Of a stretch of 64,000 nt of DNA, positions 53,080 through 64,000 are shown one piece after another. A model generated the notes under the pieces. The model was given only the letters and a program-made list of their open reading frames with translations, did not search any database and was not told where the DNA came from. Where the stretch lies: positions 124,001 through 188,000 of the forward strand of contig JANATF010000007.1 in assembly GCA_029449245.1 (NCBI GenBank). Direction: 5' to 3'. A program made the position numbers and the translations under genes. Each line of letters begins with the position of its first letter. The first letter of the stretch is position 1. Origin of the DNA: Mortierella alpina (Eukaryota; Mortierellomycota; Mortierellomycetes; Mortierellales; Mortierellaceae).

Positions 53080-54532
53080 ATGGTCAAGCGCACTGCAAAA
53101 ACAGAGAGTCCTTGGGGATACCCCATAGCCCTTATCTGGCGCGGTTCGGTAACTCTTGAATTCATTCATTCATTAAGAGGCAATCCGAAGCGGAAAGAAC
53201 ATCGTCTCTTCGACGACTTCCTCTTCAGCTGTCCTGGCCTTCCTTCCGCGGTGCCTGAAATTTCCCGTTGCTTCAGCCTGCTAACCCGCTCGGTTGCTCC
53301 ATAGGTTATTCCGCTTATCCTGCCCAATGTCCTGTTCTCGGTCTTTGTTGCAGTCTGTGTCAGTTACCTCTATCTGGCCCTTGGTATCAACATCTCTGTC
53401 GCAGGATCCGTCAGTAAGGCGCTACAACCGTCAGAAGCGTCTCCCTTTCAACCTACACTCCTCTCTATTTTAATAGTCATTGACAACTTTAAATGCCTGC
53501 CACTGTTTCACTCTCCTTGCCATAGTTTCGTCTCTGAGCATTGTTATCGGTTTGATTCTCGCCTTCAGAACCAACACAGCCTACGATCGATTCTGGGAAG
53601 GCCGTAAAATTTGGACAACGATGAACACAAGCATCCGGAACATGGCGCGCGTGTTTTGGGTCGGTATCAAGGAAAAGCCCGATGGACCACCTGGCATTAA
53701 CGACCAAAAGATCCGTGCCATCAACATGCTGCTCGCTTTTGCAGTTGCGACGAAGCATCATCTCCGTGCGGAATACGGGACTTCGTACAGAGATCTTCAG
53801 GGTCTATTGCCCGAGGACTTTGTTCCTTGCAAGAGCGCGACCAACTTGCGGACACAGTACATCAACCACCGACTTCATCTCAGGACGGACAGGAATGACT
53901 GGGTGATTGAACGAGATAACTCGTCTTCGTCCATGTCGCTGCCACTCGAGATCTCGTACCAGCTCTCGCTCTGGATCAACTATGTCAAGGACAAGGATCT
54001 TATCGACATTCCTTATCAGGGCCAGTGCACCATGGCACTCTCGTCCATGATCGACTGCTTCGGCAACTTGGAGAGGATCCTTTTGACCCCGATTCCTGTG
54101 GCATACAACATTCATCTGAAGCAAATCCTAACCATGTACTGCTGCATTTTGCCCTTTACCACGGTTCGCGACGTGGGATGGCTGACGATTCCTCTCTGTG
54201 GAGCGGTTGCGTTTACGCTATTTGGTATCGAGGCCATTGGAAACCAGATTGAGGATCCCTTCGGTAAGATATGGCATTATTTAGCATAGCGCATAGCCAT
54301 GGCGGGTAAGGAAGATTACGGAGATATGAGCTAACAATGAACTTGGGGTTCTTTAGGATTTGATACCAACGACTTGAAGCTGGATGACTTTTGTTACGAT
54401 CTTATGCTGGAGCTCGACTACATTGTGCAGACAGTTCCCCAGGATCAGTCCTCGGTCTTTGAGTCCACGCCAATACCACAACCAGCTCCCAAGCAGCCGC
54501 GTAATAGCAATAATGTTCTGATACAGATCTAA
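53080..54532 (+). CDS. Bestrophin-like (UPF0187) anion channel protein
   Basis: Four exons: 53080-53148, 53305-53413, 53526-54263 and 54357-54532; 363 aa. The exon 2 donor (GTCA/GTAAGG) and exon 3 acceptor (CATAG/TTTCG) were chosen because they alone join SVAGSVISSLSIVIGLILAF in phase. Membrane segments: VIPLILPNVLFSVFVAVCVS, SSLSIVIGLILAFR, an ILTMYCCILPF segment and LTIPLCGAVAFTLFGIEAIG. The family signature AFRTNTAYDRFWEGRKIWTT and IEDPFG are present. Bestrophins and their bacterial/fungal relatives form pentameric anion channels in the plasma or organelle membranes. Transported ion and location here are not shown by sequence. Confidence 0.88.
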
Positions 54533-54808
54533 AGAGGGGGGGGTTTTTTTTTGGGTCTGTGCCTGCTGCCCTGAAGAATAAAAGTCATTCAACAGTCCCG
54601 CAATGTATTTTTTTTTCTTTTTTTTTTTCTGCACCTCACTGTTCACCAACGCTCCTTCGCCCCTCGTCCTCTCCTCTTCTCTCTTTACCTCTCGTTTGTC
54701 CCCCTTTCACTTTCTCTCTCCCTCCTCTGACTCTCTGTAGCCCACGCTTGCAGCAGCAAGAAGTACATCGTCAACTTGTGTCTTCGCCATTCAACCTCAA
54801 CAACCACC
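54533..54808 (+). promoter_or_regulatory. Pyrimidine-rich leader/promoter of BCD1
   Basis: The stretch 54605-54740 is nearly all C/T on the plus strand, followed by a C/A-rich leader (CAACCTCAACAACCACC) up to the ATG at 54809. It begins in the 3' flank of the bestrophin-like gene in the same orientation. Confidence 0.45.
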
Positions 54809-56652
54809 ATGGACTTTTTCGCCAATGCGTTCGTCACACGGGACAAGGTCGACGAGAGCAATGTCGTTGTCAAGGACGGCATCCAGATCCGCGAGAACGC
54901 CATCGCCGGCTCTTCAGACGTCGTCAACTGCGAGGTCTGTGGCAAGGTCACGGCCAAGTACAAGTGCCCTGGATGTTTCTGTCAGACCTGCTCGCTCCAG
55001 TGCTCTAAGCAACATAAACTCGACACCACCTGCTCCGGTGTCCGTTCAAGGATCCATTTTGTTGAAAGGAAACAGTACAGTGAACAGGATATGATGAGTG
55101 GTAAGAAGAGCAAAAAAAGAAAAAGTATGCAAACGTGGAAAGGATCTCTGCTAGGCGAGTTGACTGATCACAATCGTGATTCTACGACACTAGACTACAA
55201 CTTTTTGGAAGAGGTCGGCAGGACAGTCGACAACGCCGCTCGTGAGAACGTCAAACTTGATGCGGGACTGAACCCGAACCGGAAACGCATCTTGGGCGCC
55301 AACCACCAAAACAAGAATAACAAGAGGACGCAGAACCGTCGACAGAGTCAGCAAGACGCATCCGTGGACGGAGGGTCGTCAGGTGCTGGGTCGGTCACGG
55401 AACTTTCGTTGACGGCAGCTCAGGAACTGGAGAAGCAAGGCGCTGAAGGTAGTGGCTCGTACAGGGACAAGCAGTTGATCTTGCAGGCCAAGAAACGAGG
55501 CACACATTTGATCATGATGGCAGATGGACTCAAGAAACGGAAAGAGAACAACACTCACTGGAGAGACAAGTAAGACAACTTTTTTTCTCTTTTGCTGTGT
55601 GAGGACGTTAATGACAAAGCCTCGCATGGTCGCTGACAGTTATGCTCCACTGTGTACTTTTCAATAATCAGGCCCAGTAGGTTTTTGTGGACGATCGAGT
55701 GGCTGTTCCCCGAGATGGCGACTTCCAGGAGGATATTGGAGCACAAGAATGAGGAGTCCAAGACCTTGAAGGACATCCTGGCAGGGACCTTGTCCAAGGC
55801 AGAAAACAAGGATGTCGCAGGAAAATACCCTCTTGAACAACTGGACCAGTGCCGGCTTTATTTCGTCATTCCACTGCGACACGTAAGGCTTATGCGGACA
55901 TTGAGCAAAGCGTATCTGAGAAGTATCTGAATAGTTCTCATTGAACAAACACTCACTCTTGTTTTATAAACACTTGATAGGCTAATCAACCGGCGCTGTA
56001 CCCGCTCAAACCCACTGACAGTGTACAGGACGCGCTTCAGTTTAAAAAGGTCTTGGAGTACCCCACTATTATTGTCCTTGGACCTTCTGCGGCACCAGAG
56101 GCATCATTGAGCGGGACAAGGGAGGATGGATCAGAACAAACAGAAGGAACGCAGAAGGCCAATGCTCCACCTTTGGTTCTAGCAAAGTACTCGATTGAAG
56201 AACCTCCAACAGAGTGGCCCAAGAAGCCAACGACAGGACCACAGCAGACAAATCAGCCTCCCAAGGACCAAAAGAGAAGTATCGAAGCAATTGCAGAAGG
56301 CGAGACACCGGGCAAAAAGGCCAAGGTTGATGCAGGAGACGAGAACAAAGAGTCCTCAGATGCATCGAGCGACGGATCAGATTCGGACTCGGACTCGGAT
56401 TCGGACGACTCGAGTGATGATTCGGACTCGGACGATTCTTCAGATGACGACGATGAGAACAAGGATGACAAGGACGCGGATACATCGGTTGCTAAAGCCA
56501 TCTCTGAAAGTGAGGAGACCAATACCCGCAATGGACATATAGAGGAGGACGCTGCGAATGCTCCAGCCTCTGCAGAGCAGACCAATCTAGAACTGGGACA
56601 AGCGATTATGGAAGCGTTCAACCAAGATTTTGGACAAACAGAACAGCAATAA
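54809..56652 (+). CDS. BCD1: Box C/D snoRNP assembly factor Bcd1 (ZNHIT6), HIT zinc finger
   Basis: Exons 54809-55569, 55672-55882 and 55981-56652 give 547 aa. The HIT zinc finger lies at about residues 40-78 (CEVCGKVTAKYKCPGCFCQTC with SLQCSKQHK downstream), followed by the Bcd1 core (LDYNFLEEVGRTVDNAAREN, QAKKRGTHLIMMADGLKKRK, RFLWTIEWLFPE, FVIPLRHANQPALYPL, VLEYPTIIVL). The C-terminal 200 residues are disordered, with an Asp/Ser repeat (DSDSDSDSDDSSDDS). Bcd1 is a nuclear factor required for stability of box C/D snoRNAs, working with Rvb1/Rvb2 and the R2TP system. A 54-nt stretch at 55102-55155 (GTAAGA...CTGCTAG) has intron borders and no stop; if spliced, the protein is 529 aa. It is convergent with the G-alpha gene. 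Confidence 0.88.
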
Positions 56653-57054
56653 ATGACGGCAGCTCAAGAAGTTCTTTTTCGATTTTGTAATATTATTGTA
56701 GGTGGAAAAATACCCAGGCGTGTGGGGATCGCTGGAATCGATATGAGTATGGATATAGTATATAGGCCCTGATGTCCTTCCTTGGCGACGGCAGCGGCGC
56801 TTGAGAGATGACAAGGGGTTCGATTGGTATATAAGGAACTGCTGCACTTGCAGTGTCTCACAGCACAAAAAACAAGGGTGGGCGGACAAAAAGTGGTGAA
56901 CAACAAAGAGGAAAGAAGAATACCACCCTCTTCCCGATCCCTTAAAGGGATCGCTTGAAGGTTTCTGTACAGCAGAGAATCCGAGAAAGGTTTGTCGAAT
57001 GAGGAGTTAGCGCATAGGAGGGAAGATTTTGGTTTCCTTTTTTTTTTCTTCGCC
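56653..57054. other. Convergent intergenic region between BCD1 and G-alpha
   Basis: 3' flanks of two genes. Nothing else is recognised. Confidence 0.4.
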
Positions 57055-59117
57055 TCACAGTAGACCACACTCGCGAAGGTTGGATTGGATGATAATGTCG
57101 CTGACGGCAGCCATGACAAACTTGATCTGGTTGGTATCTGTCGCGCATGTGAAGTGGGCGTAGATCTGCTTGGTGTCCGAGAGGTTCAGGCTCACGAACC
57201 GGTTCAGGATGTACTGCAATCCCTGGTCATAGTCGTCGCCGCCTAAAAAAAAAATATCACAAAACGCGAAGCGATGTTGGTCTACAAGTTCAACCAGCAC
57301 CTGACTGGTCTGGCTAGAGCACAGCAAAGATATTTTTTACCTTCATAGTCCGGGAAGTATTTGCGCATGGGCGAGATGGGCAACTTCTCCTTGAAGCGAT
57401 CAATCTTGTTCAAAAACAAGATGATGGAGGTTTTTACAAACCACCGCGAATTGCAAATTGAGTCGAACAACGTCAAGGCCTCTTGCATACGATTCACAGT
57501 TTCGTCCTCGAACAGCAGCTGGTCATACTCGGAGATGGCAACCAAAAACACAATGGCCGTAACGTTCTCGAAGCAGTGGATCCACTTCTTACGCTCGGAG
57601 CGTTGACCACCAACATCAAACATCATATAGGTCAGATCGCCAATCACGAAACGCGTCTCAGTGATACCAGTCGTCTTGACGCGGGACCGAAGCACATCTT
57701 GGTCTGTGGGGACATAGTTGGGCTTGGCAATTCGGTCAATGGAATCAAAGTAGCTATGAGAAGGAACGGCAGGGGAGATGGACAAAGTTAGTTTCCTGAG
57801 AGAGGAGGGGGTTTCTGTGGGCAAACATTGACAAGACTTACTATTTAGCTGAATCGTTGAGCTGGTATTCGCGGCTGCGTTGGAACGCCTGCTGCACGTT
57901 AGGGTCGACCCACAAGTTCTGTACCGCAACCGCGACCTCGTGAGGCATGTATTCACCCTCGATTTGCGGTGGCAGGCTCATAACAATAATCGCGTAGTTG
58001 CGGTTGGCCTCATGGTGAAGCGGGAGCTCCATCTTGTCCATGGCTTCCAAGATAACTCGCATGCTATAGAGTTTTTTTCGTCGATATTAACGGGTAAACG
58101 ATGATGATTAGCAAACGCGTTAGCATAGTTGGTTAGGGAGGATCACCGACTCTTTCGGGTTTGATGGAAAACCGGTTATTTGTGATTTATTTACACCCTC
58201 ACGACAGGAACCAACGCACGATGTGCCACGACCACCAAACAAGATGGTACTAACTCTCCAAAGCGCAAGTTTTAAATTGCATTAAGCGAAAGCATTGTAC
58301 CACACCCCCATTGCGCATGAACGCAACCGAACTCAGATGCCCCTCCAAGCAAAGACAACAAGCATCGTAATCTCTTCTTTGAACAATTGGTGTAACCATC
58401 CATGTCCCACCCGATCACAAACCCTCGTCGCACGCGCAGAGCATTGGAGAGCCAGGGGCTGGTCGGTTGTAAGAGAAGGGATGTAAAGGGCAAAAGAGAA
58501 GAAACTAAACAAACAAACTGAAAGAGGGGGGGGAGGAAGGGAGTGTGCAGTGTGGAGGCAGTCATCACAACCAGTGTGTGCTGCCAGGTACCTTCCGCGC
58601 ACTGACCCTGAACACCCTTTTGCCCAGCTTGTTGTTTTTAGCCCAAACCCCTATTGTACTGTACATGCTCCTTTGCAGTCTAATAAGCCCGCTCACATTA
58701 TGCATCACTGCGATGGCGAAGGACTCTGCATGCAGGCATCGGGGTGTTTTTTTTTCCTAGCTTACCTTTGAACAGTGTTGGAAAAGATGATCTCCTTGAA
58801 GGCTTCGCGTTCTTCCTTGGAATAGCCTCCGTCGTGAATCAGCTTCATCTGCTTAAGAATGGTGGACTTGCCGGACTCTCCAGCACCTGTGACCCCGACG
58901 CAATAATGGGGTGAGGAGACGTGCGTAAGTCCCGAAGGCCTCACAGCTGCGGTAAATCAAACCTTCCATAAATATTGCTTGAGTCTGTTTATATCTTACC
59001 TAGAAGCAGCATCTTGACTTCATTACGCATTTGCATGCGATCACGCCGGAGCTGGTTCTCAATGGCCTCATTGCGGGTACGACCCTCCTTGTCTTCTTGG
59101 CTTATGCAGCAACCCAT
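57055..59117 (-). CDS. Heterotrimeric G-protein alpha subunit
   Basis: Five exons: 59117-59000, 58886-58766, 58063-57842, 57753-57341 and 57242-57055; 353 aa, the normal length for the family. The N-terminus [12 protein letters not shown] has the Gly2 myristoylation and Cys palmitoylation sites. GTPase motifs are G1 GAGESGKST, switch [13 protein letters not shown] (with the ADP-ribosylatable Arg), G3 [17 protein letters not shown]4 LFLNKID and G5 TCATDT. It ends NLRECGLL, with Cys at -4 as in Gi-type subunits. It relays pheromone or nutrient receptor signals to adenylyl cyclase or MAP kinase cascades at the plasma membrane. Intron 2 is unusually long (702 nt). Which fungal G-alpha group it belongs to is not decided here. 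Confidence 0.95.
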
Positions 59118-62100
59118 TGCTTATGTCTTCAAGTCAGGTGGGCGCGGTGAGAGACGAGGGTATGATGCTTGAAGAGAAGACGTGATAAAAAATATGGCTG
59201 TGAGAGTGCGCGAGGGATACCTAGAGCGAAAATGAAGTGCAAAGGACGTATTGGTCAAAATGTGCGAATACTCTGCTTTCGTGCGAATCAGAACGTGTGT
59301 ATGTTCCAACGGCGAGGATTGGACCGCTCGACGAAAGTCTCAATTGCATCCAAACGGGAGTGTGAGGGACAGGACGGCGTTGAATGCCTTTGCGCTTTTC
59401 CTCGCTCCCTTCTCCACGGCCAGAAGCGTTGGATCGTCTGGCAAAAGTTTGGGGCGGAGTGTCGCGAAACTGTAATTTGCTCCATGCGCTTCTCTCCTTC
59501 CACACCCTGTTTCTAAGCGTGCTAATATTCTTCTGTAGAGCGGAGGTACACGTCCATGGAGTAGCCTCCAATCCATCAAGTTTTTACCCCAGGTAATAAA
59601 GAATGGTGCTTGACGATGGGTCAATGTCGTTGTTACTGGCTTTTACGAAAGGAACAGTGAATAAGAGAGAGTGAGGGGAGAGAGTAACAGAGAGAAGAGA
59701 AAAGTGTGACAGCATTCAGAGCGAGGAGCAAAGGCAACTGTCTATTGTGTTTTGGCGTCTCCTTCTAGTCCAAGTCCCCAGCTAGGAAGTTGTGAGGATC
59801 GAGGGGGTGCAGGCATATGTAAAGAGTGAGGAATAGTAAGGGGTGAAAGAAGGGCAATGCACACCTTGTCTCTTTGTTCCTTTCCCTCTCTTTTTCTCTT
59901 GTTTCCTAGAACTCCATCTCTCCTCAAAAAGGGTACACGGCGCATACGGACGATAGGAACTATGGAGGAGAGAGAGAGAAGGGAGTGGTCCTCTCCCTGC
60001 CCTAACTCAATTGTTCGCATAGCATCATGCATGACTGTCCGTGGACCCGCACACTGCCATTCCAAGACCCCAGCTGCTCGTCAAAGTGCCATATCGAAGA
60101 GTGAAGGTGTGATATTTGACTAATGAAGTCCTACGAACCTTCAGCCAAGCTACTTAACGCGTTAGGTTTTGAGTATGTACGTCGAAAGGTATCTTGCGCC
60201 GTATCAGTCTGGATAAGATCGAGGCTGCGGAGAGAGGCCTGAACAAGTACGCAGAGGGGTTGTGAGAACGCGGTGGTGCGTGCGTGCTAAATGAGGGGAT
60301 GCAAGTGGGACAAGGCTTCGAGATGAATAAAGTCCTGATGTGTGAAATGAACGGAAAGTGAAATGGGAATAGGTTGACAGTTGAGGAGAAGAGGAATGGT
60401 GGATCACCAAGGTGTGGAATGAGTCGCTGGCTGGGTTGTTTGGGGATGCAACAAAGGGCTGAGAGTGGAGAGGACAAGGAAGAAAGAGAAAACAAGGGCT
60501 GAAAAGGTTGAGGGGAATAAAAAGGTGACAGAGGAAGAAAGCGAAAGGAAAAGGGAAGAGAAAAGAGAAAAGAGACGGAGAGAACGGAGAGCGACCAGAG
60601 AATAACGAGAGCCACTTTGGAAACGCGAACAAACAAAGCGAGGCACTCAGAGAAGCAGCCAGCGGAAAACAGTGCGGCACTGGAAAACAGAAGGCCGTGG
60701 GCAGAGGCGCTGCAACCGACGTGCTGCATGCCCATAGCACGGCAGCATGCAATGGAGCGGCACACATCAGAGAACGTGAGGCTGTTCGGCTCGAACAACG
60801 CATTTTTCATTTTCGCTTGATTGACCCACGCCCGTTCCCCCTGCTCCCTCCCCAATTTCCTGATAACCCCCTGTTTGCTCACTGCATTAACGATGCAAAC
60901 AAACAGAAGGCCTGTTCGCTCATGCAGAGGCGCTTCGGGTCAGGGCAATTGGTAGCTCGCCCTATAGAATCGAACCCTGCTACCACCATTACTGCGGTCC
61001 GGTTGGGCCTGCATCCTCACAGGCTGCCCTTGTCGAAATGCGCTGCAAGTGTTCGGTAGTCCGTAGCCCTAGGCCAACAATATCCGAGTCGTCCTCAGGC
61101 CAGAGTGGCCAGCATGCATGCTTGCTTTGAGTATGGGCATAACTATAATCCTCAGTCCTGGATGAAGAAGAAAAAACAAATTAAGCAAGGGGGTCGATGA
61201 GTGCGAGAGAGCGCCCACGGCTTTTTTGAACGCCCAGCCAAGTGAGCTCGGGCACCGATCCATTGCACTGGCCACAGGCTGGCAAAGGAGAGTAAAATAA
61301 GGCAGCGGCGCATACACCTTCGTGCTCCTGAAGATATTGCACTAGCCTTGCTCCTACTGTTGACGTCCACTGTCAGAGTGCAATGGCAGTGTGCTAAATA
61401 GAGCGAAAAAGGATACGGGTGAGCGATGCGCAGGGAACCAGCCAGGGGGAAAAGAAGAGACGCGAAGGGAGAAAAAAAAACACGGAGAGGTGCAAAACAA
61501 GGGATATGAGGCGCATGAATGCATGTTTCTCACAGTATTGTAGTCTAGTGCAAGCGGCGCTCGCTCGCACTCTGCAAATCTCGCTTCTTCGTCATCAAGC
61601 AACCGTGTCTAGCTATCCGTGGACTATCATTATGACTGGGGGTCTAAGCTTTGTACGATTGACGATCTAGACTCGTCTTGGCCGGACGATGTGACGATAT
61701 GGCGCATATATCACTTACCCGAATTGCTGGGTATAGGATAAGTCAATGTCAATGTCTCTCCAAGACCACCCGCGGACAGTGGCGGTCTGACCGTTGACAG
61801 TGTTTTCCACTGGCCGTTGCGGTTACCCAGATCATCTGAGATTGAAGCATAGCATACAACCGATGTTGTTATGTCGAAACCACGCACAGAGACGTATATT
61901 GCAAGGGGTGGATATGAAACCCCTGCAGCACGGCTTTACTTTGAACATTTACTTTGTTGCATTGACGCGCCAACAATTGGCAAATGCTTCAACAACGTAT
62001 CTGAAGTTGGGACCGACATTTCTATCACTCGCTGACATTCGTCATACCCACCGCCAGCTCTCTCAGTCCTGGCAATTAGTCCAGAGGGTCGTCGTAAACG

Positions 62101-63540
62101 CATATCTTGCTTGTGTGGTTTGCATCTGAAAAGTAAATGGTCCGTGCTCATACTAAGTTTTATCCCGGCACAGTGACCAAAGTTCAAGACAATCTGTGTG
62201 AGACTCAAAAGGATGTTCATGGCAACTCTTTCTGGCTGCATCTACGGCTGCCTTCAGGCGCGCCTCTCGGATAGCAAAATGGCCTGAGGTCCATCCAGCA
62301 TATAGCGCTCACCGTGTCACTCCAGGCCGCCTATAACCTGCGCACAGTAAGTGTTATCCCAAAAGCCCGCAGATACAGCATATCTTCATCGACGGTCTCT
62401 GTTTGGCGGAAGTGAGAAAGCATGAGCACCATTGAAGGACTGTCATCGCAGACGCGTTCCCGTCAAGGAAACGTGATGAGACTTCATAACAAAAGAACTA
62501 AGATGCAACGGGGGACTGGAAGGTACAGAGTCAGAGATAGCCTAGCAGTAGCGTCATGGCGAGATAGAGCGTCCTTTTCGCCTGCGCCTGGTACTACTGG
62601 ATATCAGACTCCTTTAATGCCATGCATCCATATCATTCATTCCAATTGGAGCTGGAGATAAACTACGACGGACCCTTGAACACACACCGTCATTTTCATC
62701 AAGTTTGGGCTTGGCTGTGTGAGGGAGCGCAAATGTTACTATAGATGAGCAAAAGGCGAGCATGGGCATATTCGAGCACATCCTGAAAAGAAGGGAAGCT
62801 CATATGGCGAACTGCTTTTGGAAAAGAACGGGCTAAAGTCCCAAGTCTTTGTGCCAGCATAATCTTAGGGTCCAGGCACCGACGCCACCACAGGGAGGTG
62901 GCGAAGCGGGCTGATAGTAGGAAGAACAAATCATACACTACGCACACTGTCGAGACGAAAAAAAGGGGAAGAGAGGACAAGCTAGCAAGGGACACCAAGG
63001 GGAGATCACAATGATGGCAACCTGCCGCTAAACCTGGCAATGACAGACAGGAGGTTGAGCTGGACATCACCCCAGTCTGTCACACATGTGCGGTACCTTC
63101 ATTCTCCGATCCCGACGGCCAACTTGCAGCTAATGAGGCCTGTCTCGCGAGGATAAAGTCAGAGAAGAGAAAAAAGGAGTTGCGGGAAAAAGAAACAATT
63201 GACCGGCCGACACCAACAAAAAAAAAAAAAAAGATGATCTTGTCGGCAGCAGGCTCGTTGTCCTCTCGCGAGCATTTTGATAACCAAGCAAGGGCATGAT
63301 ATCCTCAAACGCATAGCTTGGGCTGTGAACGAGCAAAGCTGTTGAGGAATTCTGGAAATTTCGTCTATTAGACTGTATTTTCGCCTCACCATCAAACACT
63401 TTTGGACGTTAGGCCACTGTGATACAGCGACTGGCTACAGTAGCGGGGTTGTCCACTAAACCCTCGTCGCGTTATACATACGGCATATGGTGCGGGTATG
63501 TGGCCCCGCAGGCACTCCTACACGCGCACCATCAAGGCTC
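59118..63540. other. Long intergenic region, no gene recognised
   Basis: From 59118 to about 60660 the minus strand is C/T-rich in blocks (59640-59720, 60360-60610), compatible with a long or spliced leader of the G-alpha gene. A 242-codon minus frame at 60882-60154 is a translation of that C/T-rich sequence and I do not call it a gene. Between 60900 and 63540 I find only short frames and a 14-nt A run near 63218-63231. No tRNA or repeat array is seen. Confidence 0.4.
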
Positions 63541-63843
63541 TCATCTTTCTTTCTCTCCTCGTTATTTTTTTTTTGTTCCTTGCCGCCTCTTTCTTCTTCG
63601 CTTCGCCTCTTTCTTCCTCGCTTCACCTCTTCCCTCTCGCTTAGCGTACTCTTGTTCCTTCTCTCTCGCTCTCAACAGAGTGTCTCTCGCTCTCTCTCTC
63701 TTTCTCTGTGTCTCTCTCGCTCTCACTCACTTCACATCTCTCTGCCTCCCTTCTTCTCTCTCTCGCACATATCGCCTTCCTAATTTTGATCTTCTCATCT
63801 TCCTTTACATCTTTATCTCATCCTACAACATCTTTGCCTGAAG
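63541..63843 (+). promoter_or_regulatory. Pyrimidine-rich leader/promoter of the right-edge gene
   Basis: Almost 250 bp of C/T-rich sequence with CTCTCTCT runs (63680-63760), followed by ACATCTTTGCCTGAAG and the ATG at 63844. It is the same layout as before the other genes. Confidence 0.45.
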
Positions 63844-64000
63844 ATGGCGCGCGTTGAATCCCCAATGGCGGTATCTCTGAGCGTTAACATTCCCTGTCAT
63901 ATTACCAAGAATGAACTCAACAAGCGAGCCAGCGACTATGAGGTGGCAGCAACCGCCGTCAAAGTCGACATGCCCTACCACTCCTACCTTAACCACCCCT
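63844..64000 (+). CDS. Unidentified protein, 5' end only (runs off the window)
   Basis: An ATG right after a C/T-rich leader opens a frame of at least 52 codons to the edge of the window: MARVESPMAVSLSVNIPCHI, then TKNELNKRASDYEVAATAVK and VDMPYHSYLNHP. Composition is coding-like and there is no stop. I do not recognise the family from this fragment. Confidence 0.55.
   Translation, partial: MARVESPMAVSLSVNIPCHITKNELNKRASDYEVAATAVKVDMPYHSYLNHP

Noticed and set aside
60154-60882. 242-codon minus-strand frame
   Set aside because: It is a translation of C/T-rich leader sequence (runs of Phe, Leu, Ser, Pro) with no domain; it fits an upstream region of the G-alpha gene better.
60945-61030. Possible third tRNA (GGTTCGATTC-like box)
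   Set aside because: The arms around the T-loop-like sequence do not pair and no acceptor stem can be formed.
62699-63399. Minus-strand frames of 78-123 codons
   Set aside because: No domain, poor composition, and no promoter-like leader.

Overview
The window is nuclear DNA of an early-diverging filamentous fungus. A Mortierella-like (Mortierellomycota) genome is my best guess. The signs are many short GT-AG introns with GTAAGT-type donors, pyrimidine-rich leaders before most start codons, Gln/Ser-rich low-complexity protein tails, a fungal gene set (recyclin-1, class II DYRK kinase, UTP21, BCD1, Pin4/Cip-type RRM-R3H protein, G-alpha, NAC-alpha) and Tf1/sushi-type and L1-type retroelements. 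The exact taxon is inference. Spliced models were built by hand; reading phase closes at every junction I give.

Layout. 1-3873 (-): a gene cut by the left edge, joining a long His/Gln/Ser-rich region to a restriction-modification-type N6-adenine methyltransferase domain (GQFYTP, DPxxG, NPPY). 5180-5870: relic of a retroelement RNase H. 6240-6996: unrecognised coding-like stretch. 8861-8933: tRNA-Gln(TTG). 9972-13791 (+): F-box/Sec10-like recyclin-1. 13965-15082 (-): glycine cleavage H protein. 15703-22753 (-): nine-exon class II DYRK kinase of 1722 aa. 24258-25083 (+): chorismate-lyase-like protein with a GC-AG intron. 25180-26345 (-): LACTB2-like metallo-beta-lactamase protein.

26713-40216 is the most unusual block. 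A 7.8-kb L1-like LINE (- strand) sits exactly at the first base of an intact tRNA-Arg(ACG) gene, flanked by a 24-bp duplication of the tRNA 5' part. In the region 3' of its ORF2 the LINE carries an ORF of 214 aa on the opposite strand. Its ORF2 is split by a young 5,607-bp Ty3/Gypsy chromovirus (identical-looking 328-bp LTRs, 5-bp target duplication). That element shows a probable self-priming site, a GGGAAAC -1 frameshift site between gag and pol, and a chromodomain integrase.

40992-44363 (-): UTP21. 44845-45594 (-): putative secreted acidic protein. 48079-48309 (+): small Ser-rich protein behind a TATA box. 48718-50107 (-): NAC-alpha, whose start codon is split by the first intron. 50832-56652 (+): Pin4/Cip-like RRM-R3H protein, bestrophin-like channel, and BCD1/ZNHIT6. 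57055-59117 (-): G-alpha subunit of 353 aa. 59118-63540: no gene recognised. 63844-end (+): start of an unidentified gene.

The host genes are ordinary housekeeping and signalling functions. UTP21 and BCD1 both serve ribosome/snoRNP biogenesis, and NAC-alpha serves nascent chains. Recyclin, DYRK and G-alpha belong to trafficking, polarity and signalling. I see no operon-like functional cluster among them. The best candidates for new biology are the methyltransferase fusion and the tRNA-targeted LINE with its antisense gene.
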